Shown here: in pieces, positions 40,108 to 51,475 of the stretch | Numbering within the stretch: the first letter of the stretch is position 1 | How the letters are laid out: the number at the start of each line of letters is the position of its first letter | Assembly (NCBI GenBank): GCA_019925095.2 | Contig: CM034411.1 | Coordinates: 2,887,001 to 2,951,000, forward strand | DNA: 64,000 bases | Direction of reading: 5' to 3' | DNA from: Dendrolimus kikuchii | Lineage: Eukaryota > Arthropoda > Insecta > Lepidoptera > Lasiocampidae | Made by a program: the position numbers and the translations under genes | Notes under the pieces: model-generated | Seen by the model: the letters and a program-made list of their open reading frames with translations, nothing else | The model's database searches: none | Told to the model about the DNA's origin: nothing

Positions 40108-43100
40108 CAGGGAGAGGAGTATTATTGCGCGTACTAATGCGACTCCACGCGGACGCCGGCGGTTGGCTGGCATCCGGAGACGCAGGTATGCGCATGACTT
40201 CTCACCCTGAATAATATCGCTTTGGGGGGCCTTTAGCTATCAAGGGAGCAAAGATTCATCACCCCCGCTGACGAAGTGAGTGTGTTCTGATTCCCGAGGC
40301 ACATTCAGGCACTTTTTGTGCTGGATCGGACTGGGCGTAACTACGTTCTAAGTCTCAGCCTTTCCTACATAAAAAGCGCGGGGCACATGGGAGAAGGGTG
40401 GTTTTAGTGTTTTTTTATTTTATTTGTCGCTCGGTCTCTCCATCTTATGGCATGACGGAGTTATCATTTCTTTTTATCTTTATTTCTCTCTTTATTACAT
40501 GCATTAAAACGTAATTTTACTACTTATTCTAGAACACAAATAAATTTTTGCTAAGTTGGGATTTCTTGGGTTAGGTTGGTTGTGGTTTTGGGGATCCCCG
40601 CGTACGTGCGCGCGCGGCGAGGCATTGGAAGAATGGGCCATCGAAAAGGGTCTCGTGGTTCTCAACCGGGGCTCCGTACATACGTGTGTGCGCCAGCAGG
40701 GCGGCTCAATAGTAGACGTCACATTTGCCAGCCCTGAACTGGCGCGCCGTGTGCGGGACTGGAGGGTCGTCACGGGGGTGGAGACGCTCTCCGACCACCG
40801 TTATATACGGTTCAGCGTCTCCGCCCGAAATCCGAACCCGCCGTCCCGAGAGTCCCCGGTAGGTGACTGTCCGCGCTGGGCATTACAAAAGTTGAATCGG
40901 GAGGTGTTCAGGGAGGCCCTGATCGTCGCCACTTGGACATCAGGGTCCGAAATGAACCCTCCCGATGTAAATGTAGAGCAGGAGGCAGATAACCTACGGT
41001 CGCTCGTCACTGGCGTCTGTGACGCGGCGATGCCGAGGAGGGGCCGATTCCAGCCCTTCCGAAAGGTGTACTGGTGGAACCCCGTACTGGAGGGGTTAAG
41101 GCGCGCGTGCAATAGCGCGCGCCGCCAGTACACCCGCCACAGAAGACGGCGTCGTCGTGCAGCGGACGCAGCGACCGTGGAGGCTCAGCTGTACGAGGGG
41201 TACAGAAGCGCCAGAAGAACACTGAGGATCGAAATCCGAAACGCAAAGAACGTCGCCTGGGGGGAGCTCCTGGATAGCTTAAACCAGGATCCTTGGGGGC
41301 GCCCTTTCAATAAGGCACGGAACAAGCTCCGTGCCTGGGCGCCCCCACTAACTGAGTCTCTCCCCAGGGACGTAGTTCACAACGTTGTTGGCGCTCTGTT
41401 CCCTTCACGGGCTGAGCACATGCCTCCTGCTATGGCACCGCCAGAGGCGGAGCCCAGCGCGAATAGAGACCCTGTGCCCACCGTGGACCGGGTAGAGCTG
41501 GGGGTGGCCATGCTACGGCTAAAGGCCAAGAACGCTGCCCCCGGCCTTGACGGCATACCAGGGCGTGCGTGGGTTCTATCCTACGACGCCCTGGAGCCCC
41601 AACTGATGAGGCTTTTCGGCGCATGCTTAGAGCAGGGCCAGTTTCCACAACGGTGGAAGACAGGAAAGCTGGTCCTGCTGCGGAAGGAGGGGCGCCCTAC
41701 GGACTCGCCGTCCGCCTACCGGCCCATTGTGCTGCTGGACGAGGTCGGTAAGCTCTTTGAGCGTATCATCGTCGACCGCCTCGTCCAGCACCTATCGACG
41801 ACGGGGCCGGACCTGGCGGACAACCAGTTCGGTTTCCGCACGGGGCGCTCCACGATTGACGCGATCATGCGCCTGAGAGGCCTAGCGGAGGAAGCAGTTT
41901 CCCGGGGCGAGGTATTATTGGCGGTGTCTCTTGACATCGCCAACGCCTTTAATTCCTTGCCCTGGCCTTGCATTATGGAGGCACTCCGGTATTTCGGGGT
42001 GCCGGCCTACCTCCGCCGTATAGTCGGGGCATACCTAAATAGCAGAGCCGTCATCTACCCGGTCCATGAGGGTTGGAATCGGCGAGCCATGGTGTGCGGT
42101 GTTCTCGGGTTCTCCCGGGCGCCAGCGTCGTATGTTACGCAGACGACACGCTGATCGCCGCGCGCGGGAGGACCCATCGGCAGGCGTGCCTTCTAGGCAC
42201 GGCTGGGGTGTCGACAATTGTAGGCAGGATCCGGCGTCTTGGTCTGGAGGTGGCGTTACAGAAGACCGAGGCCGTGATGTTTCACGGTCCTCGTAATCGT
42301 CCACCTCCGGACAGTTGCATTACAGTAGGAGGCATCCGCATCGGCATCGGTGGAACCATGAAATACCTGGGATTGGTCCTCGATAGCCGATGGGATTTTT
42401 CGGCACACTTTCGGCAGCTGCTCCCCAGACTCAAGGGGGCAGCCGGTGCGCTCTCGCGCCTGCTCCCCAACGTCGGGGGGCCTAACGCCACGTGCCGGAA
42501 ACTCTTCGAAGGCATCGTACGTTCGATGGCCCTTTACGGGGCCCCAGTGTGGTCGGACCGCCTGACGGGCAAAAACGCGGCGCTGTTGCGTCAAGCGCAA
42601 CGCATATTGGCCGTCAGAGCAATAAGAGGATACCGTACGGTGTCCTTCGAAGTGGCCTCGCTACTCGCCGGATCCCCCCCATGGGACCTGGAAGCCAGGG
42701 TCCTGGCGTCACTGTATGTGTGGCGCAAAGAGGCCCTGGCTAGGGGCACCAGACCCGCGCCTCGCGAAATCGAGGCGTGCCGGTCGGAGCTCCGCCAGGT
42801 AGCCGTGGGGGTCTGGGAAGAACGCCTAAGACGCCCCAGCGCGGGCCCCGCCACAATTGAGGCGGTGAGGCCCGTCCTGCAAGAATGGATTGGACGACGT
42901 CACGGCACCCTGACGTTCAGGCTGACGCAGGTCCTGACGGGGCATGGTTGCTTCGGAAGGTACCTGTGTCGCCTCGGCCGCGAGGCCACGTCAGGGTGCC
43001 ATCATTGTGACACGGGCGACGAGGACACGGCGTTGCACACACTCCGGGAGTGTCCAGCCTGGACGGAGCAGCGCCGGGAGCTCGTCGCCCATACCGGATT

Positions 43101-43713
43101 TGACACCTCGCTCCCGGCCGTGGTACGCACCATGGTCGGGAGCTCCACCGGATGGGACGCCGTCTCCTCCTTTTGCGAGCAGGTTATGTTTGCGAAGGAG
43201 GAGGCGGAACGGGAGCGTGAGCGTAATTCCCTGCTCCGCTCCCGCCAAAGGAGGACGCGCCGACGTCGGAGGTCGGATAGTGACCTTCGGCCGCCGTAAG
43301 CGGGCGGCGCGGGTGGGGCCCCTAGGGGTATAGGGGTTCTCACTCACCCGCACATGCCGTCGAGATGAGAGCGCGAGTGTTCCGCGCGCGCTCATCTCTC
43401 TTCCCGTGGGGCGCGTTACAGACCGCCCCACGCACGGATCAGACCTAGAAGTAGCCAGGGGACACGTCCCCTGGCATAGGAAGAGGCCCAGTGAGGGGGG
43501 CCCACGCCTGCCAGGGCACGCGGAGTTGGGAAACCCGAATGGTTTTAGTGGTTGTTGCCCGTGCAACTTCTCTGAGTCTCCACACAAGCTGGCTTGATTA
43601 TTGTTCGGATTACCCCTTATCAAAGGGGAAAGCCTTTATGATCAACTATGGTCTAATCCCTTGCAAAGGACCCTGTATTGTGCGTAAATAGCATTTCCCC
43701 GCGTTAAAAAAAA
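40108..43713 (+). mobile_element. R1-clade LINE, 3.6 kb, internally deleted, 14-bp duplication
   Basis: AACGCAGAGGCTCC flanks it (40094-40107, 43714-43727). 40108-40555 is 5' sequence without ORF1. 40556-43299 carries the C-terminal endonuclease, reverse transcriptase and zinc knuckle. 43300-43713 is a GC-rich 3' UTR with a GATGAGAGCGCGAG...CTCATCTC inverted repeat, the GGTTTTAGTGG core and a terminal A10. GC content contrasts sharply with the host DNA. ORF1 and the N-terminal endonuclease are missing, so it is not autonomous. Confidence 0.88.
40556..43299 (+). pseudogene. R1-clade ORF2 remnant: endonuclease end, RT, zinc knuckle
   Basis: First frame (40556-42154): endonuclease C-terminus (VDVTFASPELARRV, LSDHRYIRF); RT blocks KNAAPGLDGIPGRAW, SAYRPIVLLDEVGKLFERII, NQFGFRTGRSTIDAI and VSLDIANAFNSLPW (motif A Asp present). 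After RRAMVCGV the sequence that should encode PQGSVLGP is deleted and the frame shifts. The second frame (42073-43299) resumes at VVCYADDTLIAARGR (motif C) and runs to CHHCDTGDEDTALHTLRECP, a CCHC knuckle, ending DLRPP. Loss of motif B makes the RT non-functional. Confidence 0.88.
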
Positions 43714-43905
43714 AACGCAGAGGCTCCGCGTTCGATTCCTGGTATAGTAAATTTCGTAAACGGATTTTCTCCGTTATTTACTATGGTCTGGGTGTCTGGG
43801 ATCGGCCCCAGAGTAGTCCGTTGTATATTACCCATAACACAAGTGGAACTTGCTTAATTTGGAGATATACAATATGTGTGTTTGTCTGCCGATTATTATT
43901 ATTAT
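43714..43905 (+). mobile_element. SINE-B 3' part
   Basis: The repeated AACGCAGAGGCTCC, then GCGTTCGATTCCTGGTATAG, GGTCTGGGTGTCTGGGATCG and TACCCATAACACAAGTGGAA, ending (ATT)n. Confidence 0.85.
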
Positions 43906-43995
43906 TACATTTACAATCATCATCATCTGAGTTCAGACGGAAATACAAAAATATATTGATCACATGTGATGTGATCAATAGAAGACCAGTCAATT

Positions 43996-44380
43996 TGTTA
44001 CGAGTTTGCGGGACTCGAATTAAAATGCCGTTAGAATTATTATAGAGTTTATTAGAACTATACAAGCACGTATAACACAGGTACAAATATAACCGAACAC
44101 AACAAATCCAAACGTAATGCGAAAGGTCGTAATTCAATAAAACGCACAAAGTCCGTCGTTATTAGATTCTCGAATGTACGCACGTCACGCCTAGATCTTA
44201 GTTGTAGCTCAACTGACTCCCTCTCTCAATCAGGCCATCGTTTTATACTTCACAAAAGCAAACGTGCCCGCCCGGCAACGTCAATGTAACTTCCTAGAAT
44301 TAGCTTGTACTTATAATCCGCAACACATGGCTAATGATGCTCCTGAGCGACCGTAAACGAGTACAATAGGACAATATATA
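43996..44380 (+). mobile_element. LTR1 copy, 3' end missing
   Basis: TGTTACGAGTTTGCGGGACT to AACGAGTACAATAGGACAAT. It ends in a short TA run before the expected GTAACA. Confidence 0.75.
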
Positions 44381-44439
44381 TATCTCAATAACGTGGTTTG
44401 ACTATGGTTATTTAAAAATGAAGTTCGCATATGAGAAAC

Positions 44440-44832
44440 TATGGCTACATACGAGACAATGACCGTTCCACATGAAGTTCACAACGGTCACAATCACGAC
44501 CGCCATTACTCCCGTTCCACTTGTTTGCGAGCATTTGTAATCATAAACTCAAGAGGAACGGATAATGGAGCACTGAAGTGATTAGCAACGAAATACACAA
44601 ATGTCATTAATTGATTTGAAAATCGCGCCTTTGTCAACGTATCGGCAGAGAGAATTAATCCTCTGTGATTAACGCCCACTTCAACCCACCTTTTGATATG
44701 GATCGTTGTGAGCCCTGCGTGATAGTAAATGATGACGTCCTTAATGACGTTTTCGCCACGATCATGACCATGGTCGCTATGTGAAACGGCTGAAGGAGCG
44801 TTGTGAGCCTCAAGTGAAACATAGCCTATATC
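44440..44832. mobile_element. MITE-like repeat M
   Basis: ACCGTTCCACATGAAGTTCA on the left is partly inverted on the right (CCTCAAGTGAAACATAGCC). CTTAATGACGTTTTCGCCAC is shared with 60160. No coding content. The ends are approximate. Confidence 0.4.
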
Positions 44833-45683
44833 AATTAACGAAAACTCAAAAGAAGCTCTGGGTCAATTTTGATAAAAACTAAACCAGTATTTTTTTTTTT
44901 GAAAAATTAATTATCCTAGTCTCTCCTCTCACCTTACTGCTTCATCTGGAATAGCGTTATAGTCATAGGCCGTTTCACGCAGATGTGGTGATTGTTTAAC
45001 GCGTAATTTTTGATGCGTATTATTATTTATTCTGCATGACATTACATATTGACAGATAGCGTATGTATAATTAACTATTCGATAACGGCGTTATTTTAAA
45101 CGCTATAAATAATACGAATTCAGCCACAATCAGTAACTTTAACATTATCCCAGAGGAGACCCCAGTTTTTAGATATTTTCAAAAATTCTAAAAATTCTCT
45201 TGGCCCGAATTAGCCCCGTTAATGGTTTTTCTCTTTTTAGAACTCATTGTAAAATTTGACTCCTCTACAAATGTATTATAGACTATCTTTTGCCCGCGTC
45301 GTCTCTCCCGGTAATATAAATTTTCTAGACACAGGTGAAGGAACGACCGCTGGGAGTGCCAAACCCGCTCTGTGAAAACCAAAAACAAATCGATTCCTTG
45401 GGATCTGTACATTTTTCCTGTTTAAAAAGTAGCCTATGTACTATTCCAGACTATAATCTATCTCTGTGCCAAATTTCATCCAGATTTGTTCAGTCGTTCT
45501 GGCGTGATTAAGCAACGAACATCCATCCAAACTTTCGCATTTGTAATAAGATTTATAAGGTCGTGAACTCTTCACGGCTATAAAAGATGTGCTCAACAAA
45601 CCACTTCATGACTTTATGAGTCGTATTTTAAATTTACGAGTGATGAGACCGTTATTCTTCCTGATATTAGGTAATATTTATAA
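44833..45683. other. Unassigned, plus a LINE 3'-end-like repeat
   Basis: 45420-45560 (AAAAGTAGCCTATGTACTAT, TCCAGATTTGTTCAGTCGTT, CGAACATCCATCCAAACTTT) is a frequent lepidopteran repeat phrase. The frame at 45188(-) has no domain. Confidence 0.35.
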
Positions 45684-45910
45684 CTAGCTGCGCTCCGCGG
45701 TTTCACCCGCGTGGTGAATGGTGATCGGAAAGTCGTGATAATGATGATCATTCACACTATATCTTTATAAATTATAGCCCATGATAATCTGATGTGTAAG
45801 CTATATTATTGTAAAGTTTCATCAAAATCCATTTAGTAGTTTTTGCTTGAAAGGGTAACAAACATACATCCATACATTCTTACAGACTTTCGCGTTTATA
45901 ATACTAGTAG
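45684..45910 (-). repeat. RepD/N-type LINE 3'-end repeat
   Basis: TAACTAGCTGCGCTCCGCGG, TTCACCCGCGTGGT and CATCAAAATCCATTTAGTAG, ending CGCGTTTATAATACTAGTAG. Confidence 0.45.
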
Positions 45911-45939
45911 GATTTCAGTAGAAGTTAGACTTCAGAATA

Positions 45940-46135
45940 GTCAAGTGGTAGGGTATTTGCCCGTCTGGATGGCTACCACCCCTCTTGTGTTCCGGCATTA
46001 GTGGCCAGTTTCATCTTCCTAGAGAGCAGCAGCGCATTTGTAGCACCTTTGGTGCTGCGAATGTCCATAGGCGATGGTAACCGCTTTTCAGCAGTAGACC
46101 GTCTGCCTGTCTGCTGAACTCATGCAATAAAAAAA
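45940..46135 (+). mobile_element. SINE-A copy with 11-bp duplication
   Basis: ACTTCAGAATA lies at 45929-45939 and 46136-46146. The copy is 5'-truncated at GGTAGGGTATTTGCCC and ends CTCATGCAATAAAAAA. The duplication defines the 3' boundary right after poly(A). Confidence 0.85.
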
Positions 46136-46444
46136 ACTTCAGAATAACAGGGTAGACATCTAACTAATTAAAGCTGTAGAAAATAAAAGCTGAGTACATA
46201 AGTATCAATTTGCTAGTGACAGTCATGGAACCGTAGATATTAAAAGGTGACCGACCGAGCAGACTTTCAGACCGCTAGACCGTAGTAATTTGCTATAAAA
46301 TTAATCCAAACACGAATTTTTCGATAACCTATAACACACATCACTGGTACCCAACGAGCTGGTTGGGCTACTCGATATTAAGGCGCTTACAGACAGCCCC
46401 TGAGCCAATTTGGCCTTCGTTAGCCCTATCATGGAAGATTTGAG
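46136..46444. other. Unassigned sequence
   Basis: No recognised element. Confidence 0.35.
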
Positions 46445-46780
46445 AGAGAGAACACTTTATTGCATACCAAAATATACTATCACAAAAACAGACCATATTT
46501 ACAATATTTTCTAGGCAATAAAATAGGCGATCTTATCGCTCAAAGCGATCTCTTCCAGGCAACCTAAATCAAAGAAATTTAAATCAGGCGATATAGGTCA
46601 TGCAGGAAAAAGGCAATAGTGGAATAAATACTCAAACAAATTTAAGAAATAAATATACAAATACATAGTCATATATACACATATACAATAATATATTTCA
46701 AAACACATAAGTTATTATAATAAATGAAGATTACTTCAAAACAAACGCCCAGTAAACAAGTAATTGGTTATAACTTGCGA
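46445..46780 (-). mobile_element. LINE-J 3' UTR
   Basis: GAGAGAACACTTTATTGCAT at the tail side, then GGCGATCTTATCGCTCAAAG and CGATCTCTTCCAGGCAACC. Confidence 0.65.
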
Positions 46781-46784
46781 CACA

Positions 46785-47010
46785 GTTGGCGCCACCAGTC
46801 TTTCTGGCGTTCATACTTGTCTGTATAGAAAATCTTAACTAAAACTTTATCAACATCTTATTTTTAATTTTTTTAATAGTTAGGCTACAGTTAGGCTTTT
46901 GGGAACGTTCTCAAATGACAGCGGTCTCGCAGTGTAGATTAATTCATTTTAAGTTTTTAATTTTAGGTAGGATTTATTTGTTAATTGTAAATTTAAGTTA
47001 GAATAAATTA
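46785..47010 (+). mobile_element. Decayed LINE-S 3' end
   Basis: CGCCACCAGTCTTTCTGGCG, GGCTTTTGGGAACGTTCTCA and AATGACAGCGGTCT resemble 29120-29230. Heavily eroded. Confidence 0.35.
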
Positions 47011-47149
47011 TATATTGAAAATATTATTAAGTTTTCTTTCAAATATGAAGTATTCTTTTCTATAATTTAATTGTGAAATTGAAAACAAACTTAACTAGTA
47101 AAATACCCTGTGTGGCAAGAATGTGTGATGACTTAAGTTTTAATTATTA

Positions 47150-47151
<2 letters not shown>

Positions 47152-47232
<81 letters not shown>

Positions 47233-47279
47233 CGTGCGTGCGCGCGTGTGTTTGTGTGTGTATGTGTGTGTGTGTGTAT
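47152..47279. repeat. (AT)n-(TG)n compound microsatellite
   Basis: About 68 bp of pure AT followed by TG with CG/CATG interruptions to 47279. The frames at 47147 and 47224 arise from it. Confidence 0.9.
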
Positions 47280-47545
47280 ATGTCTCCAGTGCCGTCTACT
47301 GGGTCTAATTGTGAATCTAAACTATCCCGGGACCCACTCAAACACTTTTTTTTACATCTCGGTTTACCCTATTGAAGTTTTAGTAGGTATCCCAATTTTT
47401 TTCTACTAATAAATATAGCCTATAATAATCTAGGATAACATAACATTGTAATGGTGAAAGAATTTATGAAATGGTCTAGCAGTTTTTGAGTTTATTCATA
47501 ACAAACATTCAGATCTTTCCTCTTTATAATATTAGTATAATTATA
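47280..47545 (-). repeat. RepE fragment followed by RepN copy
   Basis: RepE: CAGTGCCGTCTACTGGGTCT, CTATCCCGGGACCCACTCAA. RepN: ATTGAAGTTTTAGTAGGTAT, TAGCAGTTTTTGAGTTTATT. Confidence 0.55.
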
Positions 47546-48079
47546 GAACTAACCAGGTGATTGTTATTCGTTAGTATTCTTTTCCATGACTTTAAGTACA
47601 CGTTTTCATCGAACGATCGAATTATTAGATTCCATTCATGTTACCACCATGTGATGGCTTGCCGGCGAAGGCCAACGACCGATCATTGGCCTTTATTGAT
47701 CCAATGTGTACACGCCTTTAAACGCTTGAAGGCAAAAACTGAGAAAACTACCCGCCGATATCGATATATCCGAATAGATGTAGGTATTGACAGGCGGATA
47801 ATATATTACTGGCAAGACCCACTTTTTGCAGGCCTCAAGGGATCACTTTTATTATGAACGATTTCTTTCACGTATTCTTCCAAAATATCGGTGACAAGTT
47901 TTTGTCTATATGACGTTCTTATGTATTTTGTAGTTTTAGAATTCCGAAGACAAATGGTGATAAATTGGGCAATGTGCGTCAGTTGACACGCGATAAAACT
48001 TTCCTTAGGGGTGAAAACTTTCGCCGTTTTCGGCATTTGGCTAAGGGACCATAAAAAAGTATTTATTTGAAAATACCCC
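47546..48079. other. Unassigned; one unexplained minus-strand frame
   Basis: The 91-residue frame 48081-47806 (MGYFQINTFLWSLSQM ...) has no stop and ordinary composition, but no motif or splice context. Confidence 0.3.
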
Positions 48080-48165
48080 ATAAATATCTCAAAAATTACT
48101 TAACGTATTTTATTCAAACCAATTGGTTCGAATAAAATCCGTTAAGTAATTTTTGAGATATTTAT
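48080..48165. repeat. 86-bp near-perfect palindrome
   Basis: ATAAATATCTCAAAAATTAC ... CAAACCAATTGGTTCG ... GTAATTTTTGAGATATTTAT, arms of 43 bp with very few mismatches and no loop. Probably a fold-back fragment of an unknown repeat. Confidence 0.8.
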
Positions 48166-48228
48166 GAGATCTTCATTACTTTGTATGTATAAGAGCTTAA
48201 AAATACTCTCAATGAATCCATTGAAAGT

Positions 48229-48772
48229 ATTGTTACGAGTTGCGGGACTCGAATTAAAATGCCGTTGGAATTATTATAGAGTTTATTAGAACTATACAAA
48301 CACGTATAACACAGGTACAAATATAACCGAACACAGCCAATCCAAACGTAATGCAGAAGGTCGTAATTCAATAAAACGCGCAAAGTCCGTCAATATTAGA
48401 TTCCCGAATGTACACACGTCACGCCTTGATCGTGGTTCTCGCTCAACTGCCCCCCTATCTCAATTAGGCCATCGTTTTATACTGCACAAATGCAATTGTG
48501 CCCGCCCGACAACGTGGGCCGAATTTCCTAGAATCAGCTTGTACTTTATAATCCGTAACACCTGGCTAATGAGGAAGCCTGCGAACGGCCGTAAACGAGT
48601 ACAATAGAACAATAGACTGTTCTTCACAATACTAGAATCGTATGCCAACAAATAAGTAAACAAAAGAGACGATCATAAAAGGACTACAATTAGTTTAAAT
48701 GCCGACAGGTAATAAAATGTGCTTTACAGACTGTACGTGGAATTTGTCTTTGTCGAATCCTGAGTTGTAAAA
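48229..48772 (+). mobile_element. LTR1 copy, degenerate 3' end
   Basis: TGTTACGAGTTGCGGGACTC to TTTGTCGAATCCTGAGTTGT. The expected GTAACA reads GTAAAA. The left flank is GTAT and no clear duplication remains. Confidence 0.7.
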
Positions 48773-49022
48773 ATATTTTTAAGCTCTTGTAGCTTGTAAA
48801 TTTATTTTAAGAAACTTTTTACTGATAGACGTATCTAACTTTTCAATCACAAATGGGACAAAATCTAATCACTTTCGGAGGAACCATATTTACACCATTT
48901 CAAGTCTTGAACTGCTGAGGCAGCGTTACTAGTGTAGTCAGTCACTTATTGGAAGATCTGATGCTCTATTCAAATAAATTTTAAGCTTCTTAATGTTCAT
49001 CATCATCACCCGTGGATTATAT
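48773..49022. other. Unassigned sequence
   Basis: No recognised element. Confidence 0.3.
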
Positions 49023-49294
49023 CTATCCGTGGAGGAACGGAGAAAACCCACAGCCAGGTGGTAGGGCAATTGCCCGACTGGATGGCCACCACCCCTGGTC
49101 TAGAGTATGTCGCCATAACAACCTTGAGTTGTGTTCCGGCATTAGTGACCAGGTTCCAGTCTCCCTTAAGAGAGCAGCAGCGCATTTGTAGCACCTTTGG
49201 TGTTACAAATGTTAATAGGTGATGATAACCGCTTTCCATCAAGTGGGCCGCCTGCCTGTCTGCTGAACTCCTGCAATAAAAAAAATAAAAAAAA
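49023..49294 (+). mobile_element. SINE-A copy with internal deletion
   Basis: ATCCGTGGAGGAACGGAGAA joins directly to CCCACAGCCAGGTGGTAGGG (loss of the GGCGGCCTGTCGTAAGAGG block). The rest is in order to CTCCTGCAATAAAAAAAA. Confidence 0.85.
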
Positions 49295-49299
49295 GATCT

Positions 49300-49490
49300 G
49301 GTTCACTTCGAAGCCCGAGATCTGCATTCCTATTTCGCTTGGTCTTCGGCATCCCTCATTGCAAGACCATTGGCACACATGTCATTCCTTACCACATCAA
49401 TCTGGCGTATCTGTGGCATAACTCTTCCACCGGGACTTGGTGGAGGCGGCATGTTTAGACGCTTCTTCCCCAAGTGGCAACATTCTTGCA
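49300..49490 (-). mobile_element. RTE-like LINE C-terminal remnant
   Basis: The minus strand reads PPPPSPGGRVMPQIRQIDVV, then RNDMCANGLAMRDAEDQAK-stop. It parallels DDMHTNGLIIRNFEDRAQ at 22150. Close upstream of an MDM1 exon, but antisense and unrelated to it. Confidence 0.5.
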
Positions 49491-49561
49491 GCATTTCAAC
49501 TAAGAGACAGTGAGCTTTTTTAAAATTATATTTACAATATATATATTTCTCATTGTTTCAG

Positions 49562-49679
49562 CTGCACTCCGAATATCGCAGCACGTACAGATGGCACGAG
49601 CACAAGGAGCAGCAGCAGCACCAGGGGGTGGTCAAGCAGCCAGCCCCCACCCCGCCGACGGCACTCGCCATACCCAGGG
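49562..49679 (+). CDS. Mdm1: MDM1-like exon with the first SEYRxxYxW motif
   Basis: The acceptor is a pyrimidine-rich tract ending TTTCAG at 49561. The donor is GTTAGT at 49680. The 118 nt read phase 0 to phase 1. They encode LHSEYRSTYRWHEHK, then a Q/H-rich run and a Pro/Ala-rich linker ending IPRG. SEYR-x(2)-Y-x-W matches the repeated motif of MDM1, which occurs at the extreme N-terminus in vertebrates. The conserved motif and intact splice sites make this one of the safest exons. Confidence 0.78.
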
Positions 49680-49771
49680 GTTAGTCAGTACCATGCACAT
49701 ACCCACATTACGCCCAGGGTTACCAGCAATCAAAAATATTAACATTTAAAATTGCAGTAATCCATACTAAT

Positions 49772-49925
49772 ATTATAAAGCTGACTAGTTTGTTTGTTTA
49801 TTTAAACGCGCTAATCTCAGGAACCGCTGGTCCGATTTGAAAAATTCTTTCAGTTTTGAATAGTACATTTATCGAGGAAGGCTATAGGCTATATTATATT
49901 TTCAAAAAATTAGGGATCTTTACTA
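49772..49925 (+). repeat. RepD fragment
   Basis: ACTAATATTATAAAGCTGAC, AAACGCGCTAATCTCAGGAA, TTTATCGAGGAAGGCTATAG. Confidence 0.6.
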
Positions 49926-50317
49926 AAAGTCCAATAATGTTACCCAAGGTGTAAAAAAAATGACCCTAAAAAATCCTTAGACGGCGTGCGCTGCGAAAAC
50001 TATTGATTATAGAACAAAACAATGTACTACCACTTTGCAGAATATATAATTGTCTACAAAAAATATCGCTTAACCATATGTCTAACTATTGTAGTTATCT
50101 CACAATAAGTGTTTTCTTTTATTTTTTTAAATAATTAAAATGCCGTCGCTTCAAAAACTCTTTATTTTGTACCTTGGTATTAATCCTTATCAAAATAAAT
50201 TGAATACCTTTCTAGAACTTTTTGAATTATTCAATTCGGACGTTTCATTCAAAAGATATCGCGATATTTAAAATGTAATTTAAATTGTAATTGTATTAGT
50301 GTTGTAGCCAAATATAC

Positions 50318-50505
50318 TAATATATTGTTTGATTGAACGCGCTAATCTCAGGAACTACTGGTCTGATTTGAAAAATTCTTTCAGTGTTGGATAGCCCATT
50401 TATCGAGGAAGACTATAGACTATATATCATCACGCTAAGATTAATAGGAGCGGAGCACCAATGACGAATGTTTCAAAATCTGACATCGCGGGCACAGCTA
50501 GTTTC
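50318..50505 (+). repeat. RepD copy
   Basis: TTGAACGCGCTAATCTCAGG, TCATCACGCTAAGATTAATA and GAGCGGAGCACCAATG; ends ATCGCGGGCACAGCTAGTTT. Confidence 0.6.
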
Positions 50506-51089
50506 TAAATATCGCAATAATTCAATCCCTGTACTCCTTCATGCTTTAAAGCATTTTTAGAGTTTCATCTATCAATCTTATTTCTATAATTTGCGCTCAA
50601 ATGAAAATCTTCTGCTAACGATACCACACCTTCGTCCTCCGTAGGACATTCTTTTAACATACACGCTTTTCGCCTGTAGAACTACCTCCCCTTGAAAATC
50701 AGACAAGCTATATCCATTTCTACATTCAAACACTTAATAACTAACTGATCATTATTTGTCCATTAAATAAAATTTGTTGCAGTAAATGGAATTATATTAT
50801 TGTTCGCATGTAATTTATATTATTATTATCTATTTAATTATGTATATCTATATTAGTTTATTATTATTCTGTATTTATTTATACTCAAAAATTTTATATA
50901 TTTTTTTTAAATATGTAAAGACATTTTTTTATAAATACAATAGATAACATTACTCTTTTATAAAAATACATCAAAAATAAAATACATATTCAATAAAAAA
51001 AAAAACTTGCAGCTCACCGCCAGCGGAGGCTGGGGTCCAAACAACCGGTGGTTAGGGCTCCAGAGACAGGTTTTTTTTTGCTTGTAATG
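50506..51089. other. Unassigned AT-rich sequence
   Basis: Poly(A/T)-rich, with a short GC-richer patch (CTCACCGCCAGCGGAGGCTG) at 51013. No element assigned. Confidence 0.35.
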
Positions 51090-51230
51090 TCTCCTTGGAC
51101 ACCAGGTTGCCTGGAAGAGGTCGCTATAAGCGATAAGGCCGCCCATTGTTCTCATGGAAATTTATTCATATTAAATATCTAGGTTTAAGTTATGGTGAAC
51201 AATAAAGAGTTTTCATTCATTCAAATAATT
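51090..51230 (+). mobile_element. LINE-J 3' end
   Basis: GCCTGGAAGAGGTCGCTATA, AGCGATAAGGCCGCCCATTG and GTGAACAATAAAGAGTTTTC followed by (ATTC)n, so this copy has a different tail motif. Confidence 0.65.
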
Positions 51231-51274
51231 CCACCAAAATTAGGAATAATTTACGTTTTGTAATAATCTCTATT

Positions 51275-51475
51275 TATATGTCCCGGCAGACGTTGTCCTG
51301 CCCTAAAAAAATAAAAATCTGGGCCCCGATTCTAGTGCCCAATTGTGAATCTAAACCATCCGGGGACCCACCCAAACACACACAAAAAGTTTAATCAAAA
51401 TCGGTAAAGTCGTTCTCAGGTTATGTGCGTACATACATTTCTACGATTAATTTTTATATATAAGATTTAATTATA
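51275..51475 (-). repeat. RepE copy
   Basis: CCGGCAGACGTTGTCCTGCC, TGGGCCCCGATTCTAGTG and ATCGGTAAAGTCGTTCTCAG, ending at TATATATAAG. Confidence 0.6.

Noticed and set aside
42991..43623. 210-codon minus-strand frame
   Set aside because: Shadow of the GC-rich R1-clade ORF2 and its 3' UTR; no homology of its own.
47806..48081. 91-codon minus-strand frame
   Set aside because: Plausible composition but no domain, no paralogue and no splice signals; kept only as unassigned.
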